DNA from: Clostridiaceae bacterium
Lineage (GTDB): Bacteria; Bacillota; Clostridia; Saccharofermentanales; Saccharofermentanaceae
Length of the DNA: 55,804 nucleotides
Direction of reading: 5' to 3'
Assembly (NCBI GenBank): GCA_012729635.1
Contig: JAAYCT010000002.1
Span: 1 to 55,804, forward strand
In this document: piece by piece, positions 43,502-51,966 of the stretch
How the letters are laid out: each line of letters opens with the position of its first letter
Position numbering within the stretch: the stretch's first letter is position 1
The notes under the pieces: model-generated
The model's input: only the letters and a program-made list of their open reading frames with translations
Database searches by the model: none
What the model was told of the DNA's origin: nothing
Program-made: the position numbers and the translations under genes

Positions 43502-43576
43502 TTGACATAAGGGACGAAGGGGCGTAATATGACTTCATCAGGAAACAATAAGAAATGATAAGGAATTATAAGGGAC
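43502..43576 (+). promoter_or_regulatory. Promoter with 10-bp-phased direct repeats
   Basis: TTGACA (43502-43507) and TAATAT (43525-43530) are 17 bp apart. Downstream, three related 9-mers lie exactly 10 bp apart: ATAAGAAAT (43548), ATAAGGAAT (43558) and ATAAGGGAC (43568). A fourth, ATAAGGGAC at 43507, follows the -35 box. One repeat per helical turn suggests stacked binding of a regulator, plausibly the helix-turn-helix protein encoded next. Confidence 0.65.
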
Positions 43577-43591
43577 ACAGAGGAGGATGCC

Positions 43592-44056
43592 ATGAGCAAT
43601 GAGAGCTATTATACCGTTGAGCAGATTTCCGGGATGCTGCAAATGCATCCGAAGACAATTCAGAGGCATATCCGCGAGGGTCGGCTCAGGGCACAGAAGG
43701 TCGGGAAAGCCTGGCGCGTGACCGGACATGACCTGAGCGTCTTCGCGGAAGGCGGGGAGAGAAATCCTCCCGCTTTGTACCCCGGGCTCCAGTCGATTGT
43801 CGGGAACATGAGTCGCGAAATCAAGGTATCGTCGGTCATTGATTTTCCGGCAGAGAACAGCGCAGAGGCGGTCCGGATCGTCAACTGGATCTCGGCGACG
43901 ATCCACTCGTGCCCGCCGGAGTACGGCTATAAGTCGATGACTTCCCAATATATTGAGACGGACCGGATGGTTCGGATCATGTTGTGGGGGAGCCCGGCAT
44001 TTACGGCGGCCATTCTGGACGTCCTGGGTGACATGGAGATGAGGGAAGAAAGATGA
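43592..44056 (+). CDS. Excisionase-type helix-turn-helix regulator
   Basis: A 154-residue protein. The N-terminal 50 residues (YYTVEQISGMLQMHPKTIQR then HIREGRLRAQKVGKAWRV) form the winged-helix domain seen in MerR/excisionase (HTH_17) proteins. The C-terminal 90 residues (KVSSVIDFPAENSAEAVRIV onward) form a compact domain I do not recognise, perhaps for ligand binding or dimerisation. AGGAGG precedes the ATG. It overlaps the hydrolase gene by four bases, so it likely controls its own operon. Confidence 0.8.
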   Translation: MSNESYYTVEQISGMLQMHPKTIQRHIREGRLRAQKVGKAWRVTGHDLSVFAEGGERNPPALYPGLQSIVGNMSREIKVSSVIDFPAENSAEAVRIVNWISATIHSCPPEYGYKSMTSQYIETDRMVRIMLWGSPAFTAAILDVLGDMEMREER

Positions 44057-44913
44057 GTGCGAAAAAAAAGGAAAATAAAGATTCGATATTTACGTCCGAA
44101 TTCGGAAGAGCGCGGATCATCGAACACTATGATCGGCTCCTTTCAAAGGTGGAGTTTGAATACAAGGAGTACTGTGTAGAGACTTCATTCGGGACGACCT
44201 ATATTCTGGAGTCCGGTTCCGACGGCAATCCGCCGCTTTTGCTGTTGCACGGATCGACCAGTAACAGCGCCGCTTGGTTCTCGGATATTCCGGAGCTCGG
44301 GAAGCATTACCGCGTGTTTGCGGTGGATCTGATCGGAGATGCCGGTCACAGTGCAAAGACGCGCCCGGACGTCCGGTCCGACGGATACGCCCTTTGGCTT
44401 GCGGAGGTTTTTGAGCGGATCGGGATCCGTAAAGCGTCCATTATGGGCAATTCTCTGGGTGCGTGGATTGCGATCAAATTCGCCGTAACCTTTCCCGAAA
44501 AGGTGGACAAGCTGGTACTGCTGGCCGCTTCTGGGATTGCTTCTCTTCGGGTGTGCTGGATTTTTCGACTGATCCTTTTCTCTCTGCAAGGCGAAAAAGG
44601 CGCGGAGAAGATCACTCAGATGGTTTACGGAAACGATCCGATTCCGCAGGAGGTTAAGGATTATCTGTCACTGATTTCGGAAAATTACCGCCCCTATACC
44701 GGCGCGATTCCGGTCTTTCCGGACGCGGAGCTCCGTCGCCTGGAGATGCCGATTCTTTATATCGGGGGAGAAAATGACCGGTTGACGAACGCGCCCAAGT
44801 GCGAGATGCGCCTGCGCAAAGTTCTTCCGCATACCGATATCGTTATCCTTAAAAATCGGGGGCATGTCATATATAATGTACTGGACCGGGTAATGCCGTT
44901 TTTGTGCGGATAA
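44053..44913 (+). CDS. Alpha/beta-hydrolase
   Basis: A 286-residue hydrolase. LLLLHGSTSNSAAWF supplies the oxyanion-hole segment, IMGNSLGAWIAI the nucleophilic serine elbow (G-N-S-L-G) and ILKNRGHVIYN the catalytic histidine. The acid is probably the aspartate in YIGGENDRLT. There is no signal peptide. Many such enzymes are esterases or C-C hydrolases; the substrate cannot be read. It is coupled to the regulator upstream and lies 27 bp before a flavoenzyme gene. Confidence 0.85.
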   Translation: MSAKKKENKDSIFTSEFGRARIIEHYDRLLSKVEFEYKEYCVETSFGTTYILESGSDGNPPLLLLHGSTSNSAAWFSDIPELGKHYRVFAVDLIGDAGHSAKTRPDVRSDGYALWLAEVFERIGIRKASIMGNSLGAWIAIKFAVTFPEKVDKLVLLAASGIASLRVCWIFRLILFSLQGEKGAEKITQMVYGNDPIPQEVKDYLSLISENYRPYTGAIPVFPDAELRRLEMPILYIGGENDRLTNAPKCEMRLRKVLPHTDIVILKNRGHVIYNVLDRVMPFLCG

Positions 44914-44940
44914 TCGTGATGCGGTCCGAAAGCGGTTTGA

Positions 44941-46005
44941 ATGATATACGACGTGACCATTGTGGGTGCCGGCCCGGCCGGGGCCAATCTTGCCCGGCTG
45001 ATCGGCGAGCGGTATACGGTTCTCTTGATTGATAAGCGAGAGCTCGGAATCGATAAGGGTTCCGGACCCGTCGGGAAATGCTGCGGCGGCCTTTTGGCGC
45101 CCGACGCGCAGGAGATGATCGCGCGGCTCGGCCTGGGCATCCCGAAGGAGGTATTGGTCGATCCTCAGCTTTTCGCGGTACGGACGATTGATTTGAATAA
45201 TCATCTGGAGCGGCTTTATCAGCGGTTCTATTTTAATATGGATCGCGGCAAATTCGAACGGTGGCTGATTTCGACATTACCGGCAGCCGTTGACCGACAA
45301 TTCGGATGCGTATTTCAGGACTATGTTCCGATCCCGGGAGGGTACGAGCTTCAATACACGCGCGGCGGGCAAAAGTGCTCGGCAAAGACGAAGATCCTCG
45401 TCGGAGCGGACGGTGCGTTTTCGAAGGTGCGCCGATCGCTTTTCGGCGAAAAGCACGCGCCCGAGAAATATATCGCAATCCAGGAGTGGTTTGCGTGCGA
45501 AGAGCCGATGCCTTATTTTACGGCGATTTTCGATCAGGAGATCACGGATTTCTATGCGTGGGTGATCCCCAAGGACGGGCAGATTCTTTTCGGGGCGGCG
45601 CTTCGGCCGGGACCGGATGCGGCGGAAAATTTTGAGCGGTTGAAGGATAAACTGACCCGGCTCGGGTTTTGCTTTGACAGAAAGACCCGGACGGAAGGCG
45701 CGTACATATATCGGCCGACCCGGGCATCGTATTTCCGTGCCGGAAAGGGAGATATTGCCCTGATCGGAGAAGCGGCCGGAGCGATCAGTCCGAGTTCGGC
45801 CGAGGGCATCAGCTATGCGCTTCGAACCTCGCTTTTTCTCGCGGAAAGCCTCGAAAAGGGCCTTCAGAGTTTTCTTCCCCGTTACTCCGCGAAGGCGAGA
45901 AAAATTCGATTCAACGTACTTCTAAAAAATATGAAATCGCCGGCGATGTATGTGCCGTTTCTGCGAAAGCTCGCGATGAAATCAAGGGTCAAAAGTATAA
46001 GGTAG
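44941..46005 (+). CDS. Geranylgeranyl-reductase-like FAD oxidoreductase
   Basis: A 354-residue flavoprotein. The FAD-binding Rossmann motif is VTIVGAGPAGANLARLIGE. ILVGADGAFSKVRRSLFG and DIALIGEAAGAISPSSAEGI are the conserved second and third FAD contacts of the geranylgeranyl reductase/FixC group. Family members reduce isoprenoid chains or serve as other oxidoreductases. It is the last gene of the regulator-hydrolase operon, so the three may act on one small molecule. That is inference. Confidence 0.82.
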   Translation: MIYDVTIVGAGPAGANLARLIGERYTVLLIDKRELGIDKGSGPVGKCCGGLLAPDAQEMIARLGLGIPKEVLVDPQLFAVRTIDLNNHLERLYQRFYFNMDRGKFERWLISTLPAAVDRQFGCVFQDYVPIPGGYELQYTRGGQKCSAKTKILVGADGAFSKVRRSLFGEKHAPEKYIAIQEWFACEEPMPYFTAIFDQEITDFYAWVIPKDGQILFGAALRPGPDAAENFERLKDKLTRLGFCFDRKTRTEGAYIYRPTRASYFRAGKGDIALIGEAAGAISPSSAEGISYALRTSLFLAESLEKGLQSFLPRYSAKARKIRFNVLLKNMKSPAMYVPFLRKLAMKSRVKSIR

Positions 46006-46055
46006 CTTAAGAAATCGGACATTGTACACAACGGATGCTTGAATCCATTCACCGG

Positions 46056-46093
46056 GGGATCGTAGTCAGCGCGATGCGATGGACTACGATCCC
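46056..46093. terminator. Convergent terminator hairpin
   Basis: GGGATCGTAGTC (46056-46067) pairs perfectly with GACTACGATCCC (46082-46093) around a 14-base loop. It lies between the flavoenzyme gene and the convergent GNAT gene and overlaps the GNAT stop. U-tracts are weak on both sides. Confidence 0.6.
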
Positions 46094-46656
46094 GGTTGGA
46101 GTTTTGGCTCTTGTCGAGCCTCCCATTCCGTCCGGGACATTCGATACATCAGCCGGTCGAGGAAGATTTCCCGATCGTTCTTGATTACTTTCTTTTGGGG
46201 CTCCGAAAGAACCACTGCCATTCCCAGTTTTTCGAGAAGGCGGACGGACGCGATGTTCTGAGCGGTGCAAGTCGCCCAGACGGCGCTCCGATCAAGAGAA
46301 TCAAACGCATAGCGAATCATCTCCGCGGCGGCTTCGCTCATCAGCCCCTGACGACGAAACGCCGGGTGAAGCATCCAGCCGAGTTCCGCCTCGTCGCCTT
46401 CACTGATGAGAGAGATCGTCCCGATCATTTTTGCGGTGTCCTTATGAATCACCGAGAATTCGAACCATGTCGGAGTCGTAGAACTCATTGAAGCAACGCA
46501 CTCGTCGATATACTCCTTGATTTGCTCCGGCGTCTTCGGCCAATGCAGCATATACTGTCCGGTTTCTTCGTCCCTGCCGTACGCGCAGATATCAAGAAAA
46601 TCGTCCGTTGTTACCGGGCGAAGGACAAGGCGGGGAGTAGTCAGAATGGGGATCAT
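46084..46656 (-). CDS. GNAT-family N-acetyltransferase (RimJ/RimL type)
   Basis: A 190-residue acetyltransferase starting MIPILTTPRLVLRPVTTDD, the usual N-terminus of the RimJ/RimL-like group. The acetyl-CoA-binding segment is LHPAFRRQGLMSEAAAEMI, followed by ASVRLLEKLGM. Targets may be proteins or small molecules. It is a single gene transcribed towards the flavoenzyme operon. Confidence 0.88.
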   Translation of the reverse strand: MIPILTTPRLVLRPVTTDDFLDICAYGRDEETGQYMLHWPKTPEQIKEYIDECVASMSSTTPTWFEFSVIHKDTAKMIGTISLISEGDEAELGWMLHPAFRRQGLMSEAAAEMIRYAFDSLDRSAVWATCTAQNIASVRLLEKLGMAVVLSEPQKKVIKNDREIFLDRLMYRMSRTEWEARQEPKLQPGS

Positions 46657-46891
46657 ATTGAAATCTCCCTTGCTTCGTAATGCTTCGCGCGCGAAAAGCA
46701 GCAGCGTCCTTTATACTTTGCACGAAAGCCGGGTGAACCGCAAGATGCTCCTGAAAGTTATAGCACCGCGAAGTCATTGCGTGATACAATTCACAGCGTG
46801 AGTATCTTGTTGCACGGGTCAGCGTACGTAAATTAGATCCCCAAAATATCTTAACCGGTCGATCGCGATCATTGTCTAAGGAGTCGTTATT
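46657..46891. other. Divergent intergenic region between GNAT and DUF368 genes
   Basis: I see no gene here. The region must contain promoters for both neighbours, but no pair of boxes is convincing. AAGGAG at 46878-46883 is the ribosome site for the DUF368 gene's TTG start. Confidence 0.5.
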
Positions 46892-47755
46892 TTGAGAGCG
46901 GACAGCGAAAAAACCAAGCGCATCTATATTGATTCAATCACAAAATTCATCAAGGGTGCCGTGGTCGGTCTGATCATTATCCTGCCCGGCATGAGCGGCG
47001 GTACGATGATCCTTCTGTTGGGCCTTTATGAGGACCTGATGAGAGATATGGCAAAATTTAAGTTGACGCGGTGGGTGACGTTTGCTCTCGGTTTGGCTTT
47101 TGGTCTGATCCTCAGCGGCTGGATCTTTGCCTGGGTGTTTACGCAATACGCCTTCGTGATCCTCGGTGTCCTTCTCGGCTGTGTCCTGGCCTCGGTTCGG
47201 ACAGTACTGGAAGAAAATCGAAAACCGTCCGTCGGCCGGATCATCGCCCTTGTCATCGGAATCGCGATCGGATTTGTTCTTTCTCTGAAAACCGGATCGG
47301 TCGTCGACAGTACGTCCGAGCCCGGCATCCCGATTCTTATGATCGGTGCCGCGCTGTCGAGCGCGCTGATGGTGCTCCCCGGCGTTCCCGGCGGATCGGT
47401 CCTCTACATGATGGGCATTTTCGACGACATTATGAACGCGCTGGCCAATCTCGACTGGAAGATCCTGATTTTTTACGGAATCGGTGCCGTACTGGGAATG
47501 ATCGGACTTTCCAATCTGCTCAATCGAATGTATATGCGCCACAAGCCCATACTCAGCTGGCTTTTTGCGGGCTTGATCATCGGTTCGGCGCGAATGCTGA
47601 TCCCTTCCGAGCCGGGAAGTTGGATCCTCTTTGTCGCCCTCGTTGCTGTCGGATTCGCGACCACATGGGGCTATGAAAGGTACAGCAAAGCCAAACTCGG
47701 GAAAAAAGCCGATGCCGAGGCGGGCGAGAGCATTCCGGAAGAAACGGAAACATAA
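46892..47755 (+). CDS. DUF368 membrane protein (possible lipid-carrier flippase)
   Basis: A 287-residue protein of about eight helices in two similar halves. GLIIILPGMSGGTMILLLG and its counterpart LMVLPGVPGGSVLYMMGIFD are the duplicated DUF368 signature. Some DUF368 proteins (PopT) are reported as undecaprenyl-phosphate flippases. It starts at TTG 46892, indicated by AAGGAG eight bases upstream. The tail is acidic and hydrophilic. It stands alone on the plus strand. Confidence 0.88.
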   Translation: MRADSEKTKRIYIDSITKFIKGAVVGLIIILPGMSGGTMILLLGLYEDLMRDMAKFKLTRWVTFALGLAFGLILSGWIFAWVFTQYAFVILGVLLGCVLASVRTVLEENRKPSVGRIIALVIGIAIGFVLSLKTGSVVDSTSEPGIPILMIGAALSSALMVLPGVPGGSVLYMMGIFDDIMNALANLDWKILIFYGIGAVLGMIGLSNLLNRMYMRHKPILSWLFAGLIIGSARMLIPSEPGSWILFVALVAVGFATTWGYERYSKAKLGKKADAEAGESIPEETET

Positions 47756-47792
47756 CGGCGGGTCAATCGATGATCGGAGCCGAGGCTGACGT

Positions 47793-48494
47793 TCAGGCTC
47801 CCCGAAATGTATCGTCCACCAGACGCTTGCCTCGGATGCCGCTTCTTTTCAAGTGACGCCGGACCGAACGAATCACCCGCGGAGCCCCCGAAATAAAGTA
47901 GTATGCGTGATTCCCGTATTGTTCGGCAAGAGCGGAGAGCCGGTCCTGTGTCGACTCCGGTGAGGTCGTTTTCCAAAGCGTCATTTGGGGATTCTCCCGA
48001 ACGATCGCCTCGATCTCTTCTTCGAAAAGATAGCGTCCCTCGGAGGCGTAAACAATCTCCACGCCCCGCGCGATATCGCTCCGAAGACTCTGAAGAATCG
48101 CCCGGATCGGCGTGATGCCGACGCCGGAGGCAAAGAGCACGACGGGGGAGGTCGCGTCTTTGATCTTGAACCAGCCGAAGGGGCCGTTCACCGTGACCGG
48201 CGCGCCTTTTTCCATGTGAATCAGCCGCTCCTTATAAGGACTCGGCGTCTTGCCGGTGCGTGTGCCCAGGAGCATCACCCCCTCCTCGGGGATCGATGCG
48301 ATCGAGAATGCCCGCCAATGACGGCCCTTCACTTCTTTTCGCGACAATCGAAAAGCGCCGTGATCCCCGGGGATCCAGGTGACGCCGGGCGCAGGAATCA
48401 GCCGGATGAGGTAATAGTCCTCAAAAGGGTTTTCGACGGAGTCGAAGAGGGCCGTCGATTTTTTGAAAACACCGGCCAGATCGGAGAGAATCAT
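47793..48494 (-). CDS. Ferredoxin-reductase-like flavin oxidoreductase
   Basis: A 233-residue FNR-type protein. HWRAFSIASIPEEG is the FAD-binding motif, VNGPFGWFKI supports it, and VVLFASGVGITPIRAILQSL is the NAD(P)H-binding motif. It lacks an iron-sulfur domain, so it is the bare reductase module that would serve a separate electron carrier. The partner is unknown; nothing obvious lies next to it. Confidence 0.85.
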   Translation of the reverse strand: MILSDLAGVFKKSTALFDSVENPFEDYYLIRLIPAPGVTWIPGDHGAFRLSRKEVKGRHWRAFSIASIPEEGVMLLGTRTGKTPSPYKERLIHMEKGAPVTVNGPFGWFKIKDATSPVVLFASGVGITPIRAILQSLRSDIARGVEIVYASEGRYLFEEEIEAIVRENPQMTLWKTTSPESTQDRLSALAEQYGNHAYYFISGAPRVIRSVRRHLKRSGIRGKRLVDDTFRGA

Positions 48495-48536
48495 GCAATC
48501 GCCTCCTTTCGGAAAGGCCTTTGTGTCCGAGCCGGG

Positions 48537-49391
48537 TCAGGTTGACATGCTCAGATCGTGGTAAGCAAACAGCTCCTGAACAAAATCGCGACTGACGGAA
48601 AGATTTTTGATGATTCTCCGTCCGTTCTTGCCGTTTTTGCTGTTGACCGACATTTCGCTTACATTGACGTAGTTTTCCGAAAAATCCGCGGAGTGAAACA
48701 ATTGAAGCTCGACATGATTGACGTTTTCGGTATATTGCTTTTTTTCCAGATGGCTAAGGAGGACTTTCGGATTCTTTTCGATTTCCGACACATTTTTCTT
48801 GACGTCGAAAACACGTAAATAGAAGATCGACTTGTGCTGACGGGCCCAGGTATTATCCTTTTCGATGAACGGATTCGTCGTTTTTGCGTAGATTATGATC
48901 ATGTGGATCAGGGCGTAAATCATAAATTCAAACAGCCAGACGATGGTAAGAATGATACCGTGCACCGGGGTAGTGCTTGTACCGATTGACCAGGTACCGT
49001 ATTCATTGAGCAGAGCAATTTTTTCAGTCAGGTAAATCGGGTTGCGCAACAGATCGGGAAGAATAAAGAAATACGAGTCCTTTATTTGGTAACTGATGAA
49101 AGCGGCCCATTTGACGTAGGTAAATGCCAAGATCCCGACAGATGAGACCGCCATGGCGAGCACACTGTTCCGAATCTTTAACAGGTGGCAGATCAGCGCG
49201 CCGATCGAGCCCGTCAGCGAGCCGAACAGAAGTGTGACCAAAAAAACAAGATACACGAGAGGAATAATCCGCACCAAATACAGATAAAGAAGACTGATCG
49301 CGCTTCCGGACAGGATCGTCACAAGAAGAAGCAAAAGAAGACGGAGCGGCCGGACTTGCTTGGATGTTTTATAATAATTTTCTTTTGGCAT
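48537..49391 (-). CDS. Unknown four- to five-helix membrane protein
   Basis: A 284-residue protein. Two N-terminal helix pairs (about 18-60 and 65-100) and one further helix (about 145-170) are followed by a soluble, charged C-terminal region of about 110 residues (FDVKKNVSEIEKNPKVLLSH onward). I do not recognise a family. It is richer in Lys, Asn, Tyr and Ile than its neighbours, giving an AT-richer gene, which could mean recent acquisition. There is no same-strand partner within 40 bp except the reductase gene 42 bp downstream. Confidence 0.7.
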   Translation of the reverse strand: MPKENYYKTSKQVRPLRLLLLLLVTILSGSAISLLYLYLVRIIPLVYLVFLVTLLFGSLTGSIGALICHLLKIRNSVLAMAVSSVGILAFTYVKWAAFISYQIKDSYFFILPDLLRNPIYLTEKIALLNEYGTWSIGTSTTPVHGIILTIVWLFEFMIYALIHMIIIYAKTTNPFIEKDNTWARQHKSIFYLRVFDVKKNVSEIEKNPKVLLSHLEKKQYTENVNHVELQLFHSADFSENYVNVSEMSVNSKNGKNGRRIIKNLSVSRDFVQELFAYHDLSMST

Positions 49392-49478
49392 AACATACTC
49401 CTTTTATGAATAATCCAGAATATCTTAGCATATTTTTTGGCGAGGCGAAACGATTTGTGTCGAAAAGAGACGGGCGGA

Positions 49479-49525
49479 TTGACAAGAGCCGATCTGCGCG
49501 CTAATATATGAGCAGATATTCATAT
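49479..49525 (+). promoter_or_regulatory. Promoter with CzrA/SmtB-type operator
   Basis: TTGACA (49479-49484) and TAATAT (49502-49507) are 17 bp apart. ATATGA (49506-49511) and TCATAT (49520-49525) form an inverted repeat around GCAGATAT. This resembles the 12-2-12 operators of SmtB/CzrA/CadC repressors (ATATGAACA-type halves). It overlaps the -10 box, so the sensor should repress its own operon until metal binds. Confidence 0.8.
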
Positions 49526-49541
49526 GAAGGAGCGCTCATCT

Positions 49542-49886
49542 ATGGCAAATCGAAAACATGACCACGAAAACAGCCTTTCGGCCGTCCGAGGCGAAATGCC
49601 CCCGGAGGAGGATTTGTGTAATCTCGGAGATCTGTTCAAGGTTTTCGGAGACACTACGCGGGTCAAGATCCTTTGCTCGCTTTCCGAATCCGAGCTGTGC
49701 GTCTGTGCGATCGCCGAGCTTCTCGGGATGACGCAGTCGGCGATCTCGCATCAACTGAAGGTTTTGAAGGACGCAAGGCTCGTCGGGAATCGGCGCGAGG
49801 GCAAAACCGTCGTATACTTCCTGTCCGATGACCATGTGCGCACGATCATCGCTCAGGGATTGGAACACATCACGGAGAAACGGTGA
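49542..49886 (+). CDS. ArsR/SmtB metal-sensing repressor (CadC/CzrA type)
   Basis: A 114-residue repressor from the ATG at 49542, chosen because AAGGAG lies nine bases upstream. An earlier ATG at 49524 falls inside the operator. Two metal sites can be read. C53 and C55 in SELCVCAIAEL, with C26 and perhaps C45, form the CadC-like alpha-3 site. D96, H98, H109 and E112 match the spacing of the zinc-sensing alpha-5 site of CzrA. DNA-reading helix: MTQSAISHQLKVLK. The downstream metal ATPase confirms the role: release of the operator by cadmium, lead or zinc. Confidence 0.92.
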   Translation: MANRKHDHENSLSAVRGEMPPEEDLCNLGDLFKVFGDTTRVKILCSLSESELCVCAIAELLGMTQSAISHQLKVLKDARLVGNRREGKTVVYFLSDDHVRTIIAQGLEHITEKR

Positions 49887-49940
49887 TGAATTTATTGGCC
49901 TCGTGCTTTTCGAAAAGGAAGAGGAGCGGAGGAAGGAAAT

Positions 49941-51797
49941 ATGGAGACAACGATGTCGGTAAAGCAGAAGAAATTATTGATTCGCATCAGTGCGGCGATT
50001 GCGATATTTGTTCCGGCGCTGTTTCTTCCGATCGACGGATGGCCGCGGCTCGTCGCGTTTCTTTTCGCCTATCTTGTCGCCGGTTATGACGTGCTGTTTA
50101 CGGCGGCCCGGAAGCTTGTTCGCGGGCGGTTTCTCGACGAGCACTTTCTGATGACGGTCGCAACCGTCGGAGCGATTGCGATCGGGGAGTACCCGGAAGG
50201 CGTCGCGGTGATGCTTTTCTATCAGGTCGGGGAGCTTTTACAGAGCGTTGCGGTCGGAAAAAGCCGAAGATCGATCGCCGCGTTGATGGATATTCGTCCG
50301 GAGCGTGCCGTTGTCATCCGGGACGGGGCGGAACGGGAAGTGCTCCCGGATGCGGTTCGGATCGGGGAGACGATCGTCGTTCGTCCGGGCGAGAAAATCC
50401 CGCTGGACGGTTTGATCACGGAAGGAACGACGACGATAGATGCCGCCTCGCTGACCGGCGAATCTATTCCGGAAGATAAAGGCGTAAGCGACTCGGTGTT
50501 GAGCGGGACGGTGAATCTGAGCGGCGTGATCCGTATCGAGGTCAAGACGGCGTATGAGAACAGCACCGTTTCCAAAATCCTTGAATTGGTTGAAAATGCC
50601 GCGGGAAAAAAAGCGCGTACCGAGCGATTCATCACGCGTTTTGCCCGATACTATACGCCCTTTGTGGTTGCCGCGGCGATCCTTTTGGCGACGGTTCCGC
50701 CGATCATCCTGTCTCAGAATTTCAGCGACTGGATCTATCGCGCACTCGTTTTTCTGGTCGTCTCCTGTCCCTGCGCGTTGGTGATTTCGGTGCCGCTTTC
50801 GTTTTTCGGAGGGATCGGCGGCGCTTCCCGAAAAGGGATCCTCATCAAGGGCGCTATCGATCTGGAGACCCTTTCCAAAGCGGGATGGATCGCGTTTGAC
50901 AAGACCGGAACGCTTACCAAGGGGACCTTTTCGGTCACGGCGATCCATCCGCAACAAATTACCCGAGCCGAACTTCTCGATATCGCCGCGGCGGCCGAGA
51001 ACTACTCGAGCCACCCGCTTGCGGGCGCCATCGTCCGCGCGCACGGCGGTCATATCGAAAAGAGCCGGATCACCGATGTAACGGAACTCGCCGGTCTCGG
51101 CATCCGTGCGCGAATCGACGATCGGGTCGTTCATGTCGGAAACGCGGCGCTGATGGAGCAAATCACCGTTTGCCCGCGCGACTGTCATCGTCAGGGCTCG
51201 ATCGTTCACATCGCCGTAGAAAACGAATATATGGGACACATCGTCATCTCCGACGAGGTCAAGTCGGACGCCAAGGAGTCCCTGGACTCGCTTCGCGCTT
51301 TGGGGATCTCCCGCATCGTCATGCTGACCGGAGACAGCCGTGCGGTTGGTGAGTCCGTCGGCCGGGCGGTGGGCATCGACGAGACATGCGCCGAGCTCCT
51401 GCCGGACCGGAAGGTCGCCGAGGTGGAGCGCCTTCTTCTCGAAAAGCCGGAGAATGAATCGCTCGTCTTTGTCGGTGACGGGGTCAATGACGCGCCGGTA
51501 CTTACACGCGCGGACGTCGGTATCGCGATGGGCGCGCTCGGAAGTGATGCGGCGATCGAGTCGGCCGACATCGTCATTACGGATGACAAACTTGAGAAAT
51601 TGTCCCACGCCATCCGAATCGCCCGAAAAACGATGCGGATCGTTCGCGAAAACATCGCGTTCGCACTTGCGATCAAGTTCGCATTCCTTGCGCTCGGCGC
51701 CTTCGGAATCACGACGATGTGGCTCGCGGTTTTCGCGGATGTCGGCGTGACGGTGCTCGCGGTCTTAAACGCGATGAGAACGTTACAGGGCGGATGA
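49941..51797 (+). CDS. cadA: Cadmium/zinc-exporting P1B-type ATPase
   Basis: A 618-residue pump that exports divalent soft metals using ATP. It starts directly at the first helix and lacks the usual N-terminal metal-binding domain. In order: TGES (172-175, actuator), SCPCAL (275-280, transport site in helix 6), DKTGT (320-324, phosphorylated aspartate), SHPLAG (nucleotide domain) and GDGVNDAPVL. The last helices contain AIKFAFL and VFADVGVTVL, the lysine and aspartate typical of Zn/Cd pumps. GGAGGAAGG precedes the ATG. The final 37 bases are the first copy of a tandem repeat that continues past the stop. Confidence 0.94.
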   Translation: METTMSVKQKKLLIRISAAIAIFVPALFLPIDGWPRLVAFLFAYLVAGYDVLFTAARKLVRGRFLDEHFLMTVATVGAIAIGEYPEGVAVMLFYQVGELLQSVAVGKSRRSIAALMDIRPERAVVIRDGAEREVLPDAVRIGETIVVRPGEKIPLDGLITEGTTTIDAASLTGESIPEDKGVSDSVLSGTVNLSGVIRIEVKTAYENSTVSKILELVENAAGKKARTERFITRFARYYTPFVVAAAILLATVPPIILSQNFSDWIYRALVFLVVSCPCALVISVPLSFFGGIGGASRKGILIKGAIDLETLSKAGWIAFDKTGTLTKGTFSVTAIHPQQITRAELLDIAAAAENYSSHPLAGAIVRAHGGHIEKSRITDVTELAGLGIRARIDDRVVHVGNAALMEQITVCPRDCHRQGSIVHIAVENEYMGHIVISDEVKSDAKESLDSLRALGISRIVMLTGDSRAVGESVGRAVGIDETCAELLPDRKVAEVERLLLEKPENESLVFVGDGVNDAPVLTRADVGIAMGALGSDAAIESADIVITDDKLEKLSHAIRIARKTMRIVRENIAFALAIKFAFLALGAFGITTMWLAVFADVGVTVLAVLNAMRTLQGG

Positions 51798-51875
51798 CCG
51801 GCGGTCTTAAATTCAATGAGGACGCTACAGGGCGGATGACCGGCGGTCTTTAATTTGATGAGAACGCTGAAAGGG
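51761..51875 (+). repeat. 42-bp tandem repeat of the cadA 3' end
   Basis: Units start at 51761, 51803 and 51845 (the last incomplete). Each begins GGTCTTAA or GGTCTTTAA and contains ATGAGAACG or a close variant, then GGCGGATGACCGGC. The first unit encodes the last residues of the pump (VLNAMRTLQGG then stop). The others would re-encode VLNSMRTLQGG and VFNLMRTLKG, each after a stop. The copies differ at several bases, so the duplication is not brand new. Confidence 0.88.
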
Positions 51876-51966
51876 TAAAAAACGATAATCATTAATTACT
51901 ATACTTAATCGCCCAGCGAAAGAGATAATGCTTACTTTCGATGTCCGGATTTTTTTGAAAGACATC

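Noticed and set aside
43592-44056. Phage excisionase marking a prophage or integrative element
   Set aside because: No integrase, att repeat or phage gene lies nearby; the protein is coupled to a metabolic operon and carries an extra C-terminal domain.
50238-51608. Long open minus-strand frame (456 codons) across the metal ATPase gene
   Set aside because: It mirrors cadA codons, is rich in Arg, Asp and His as antisense frames are, has no ribosome site and no recognisable motif.
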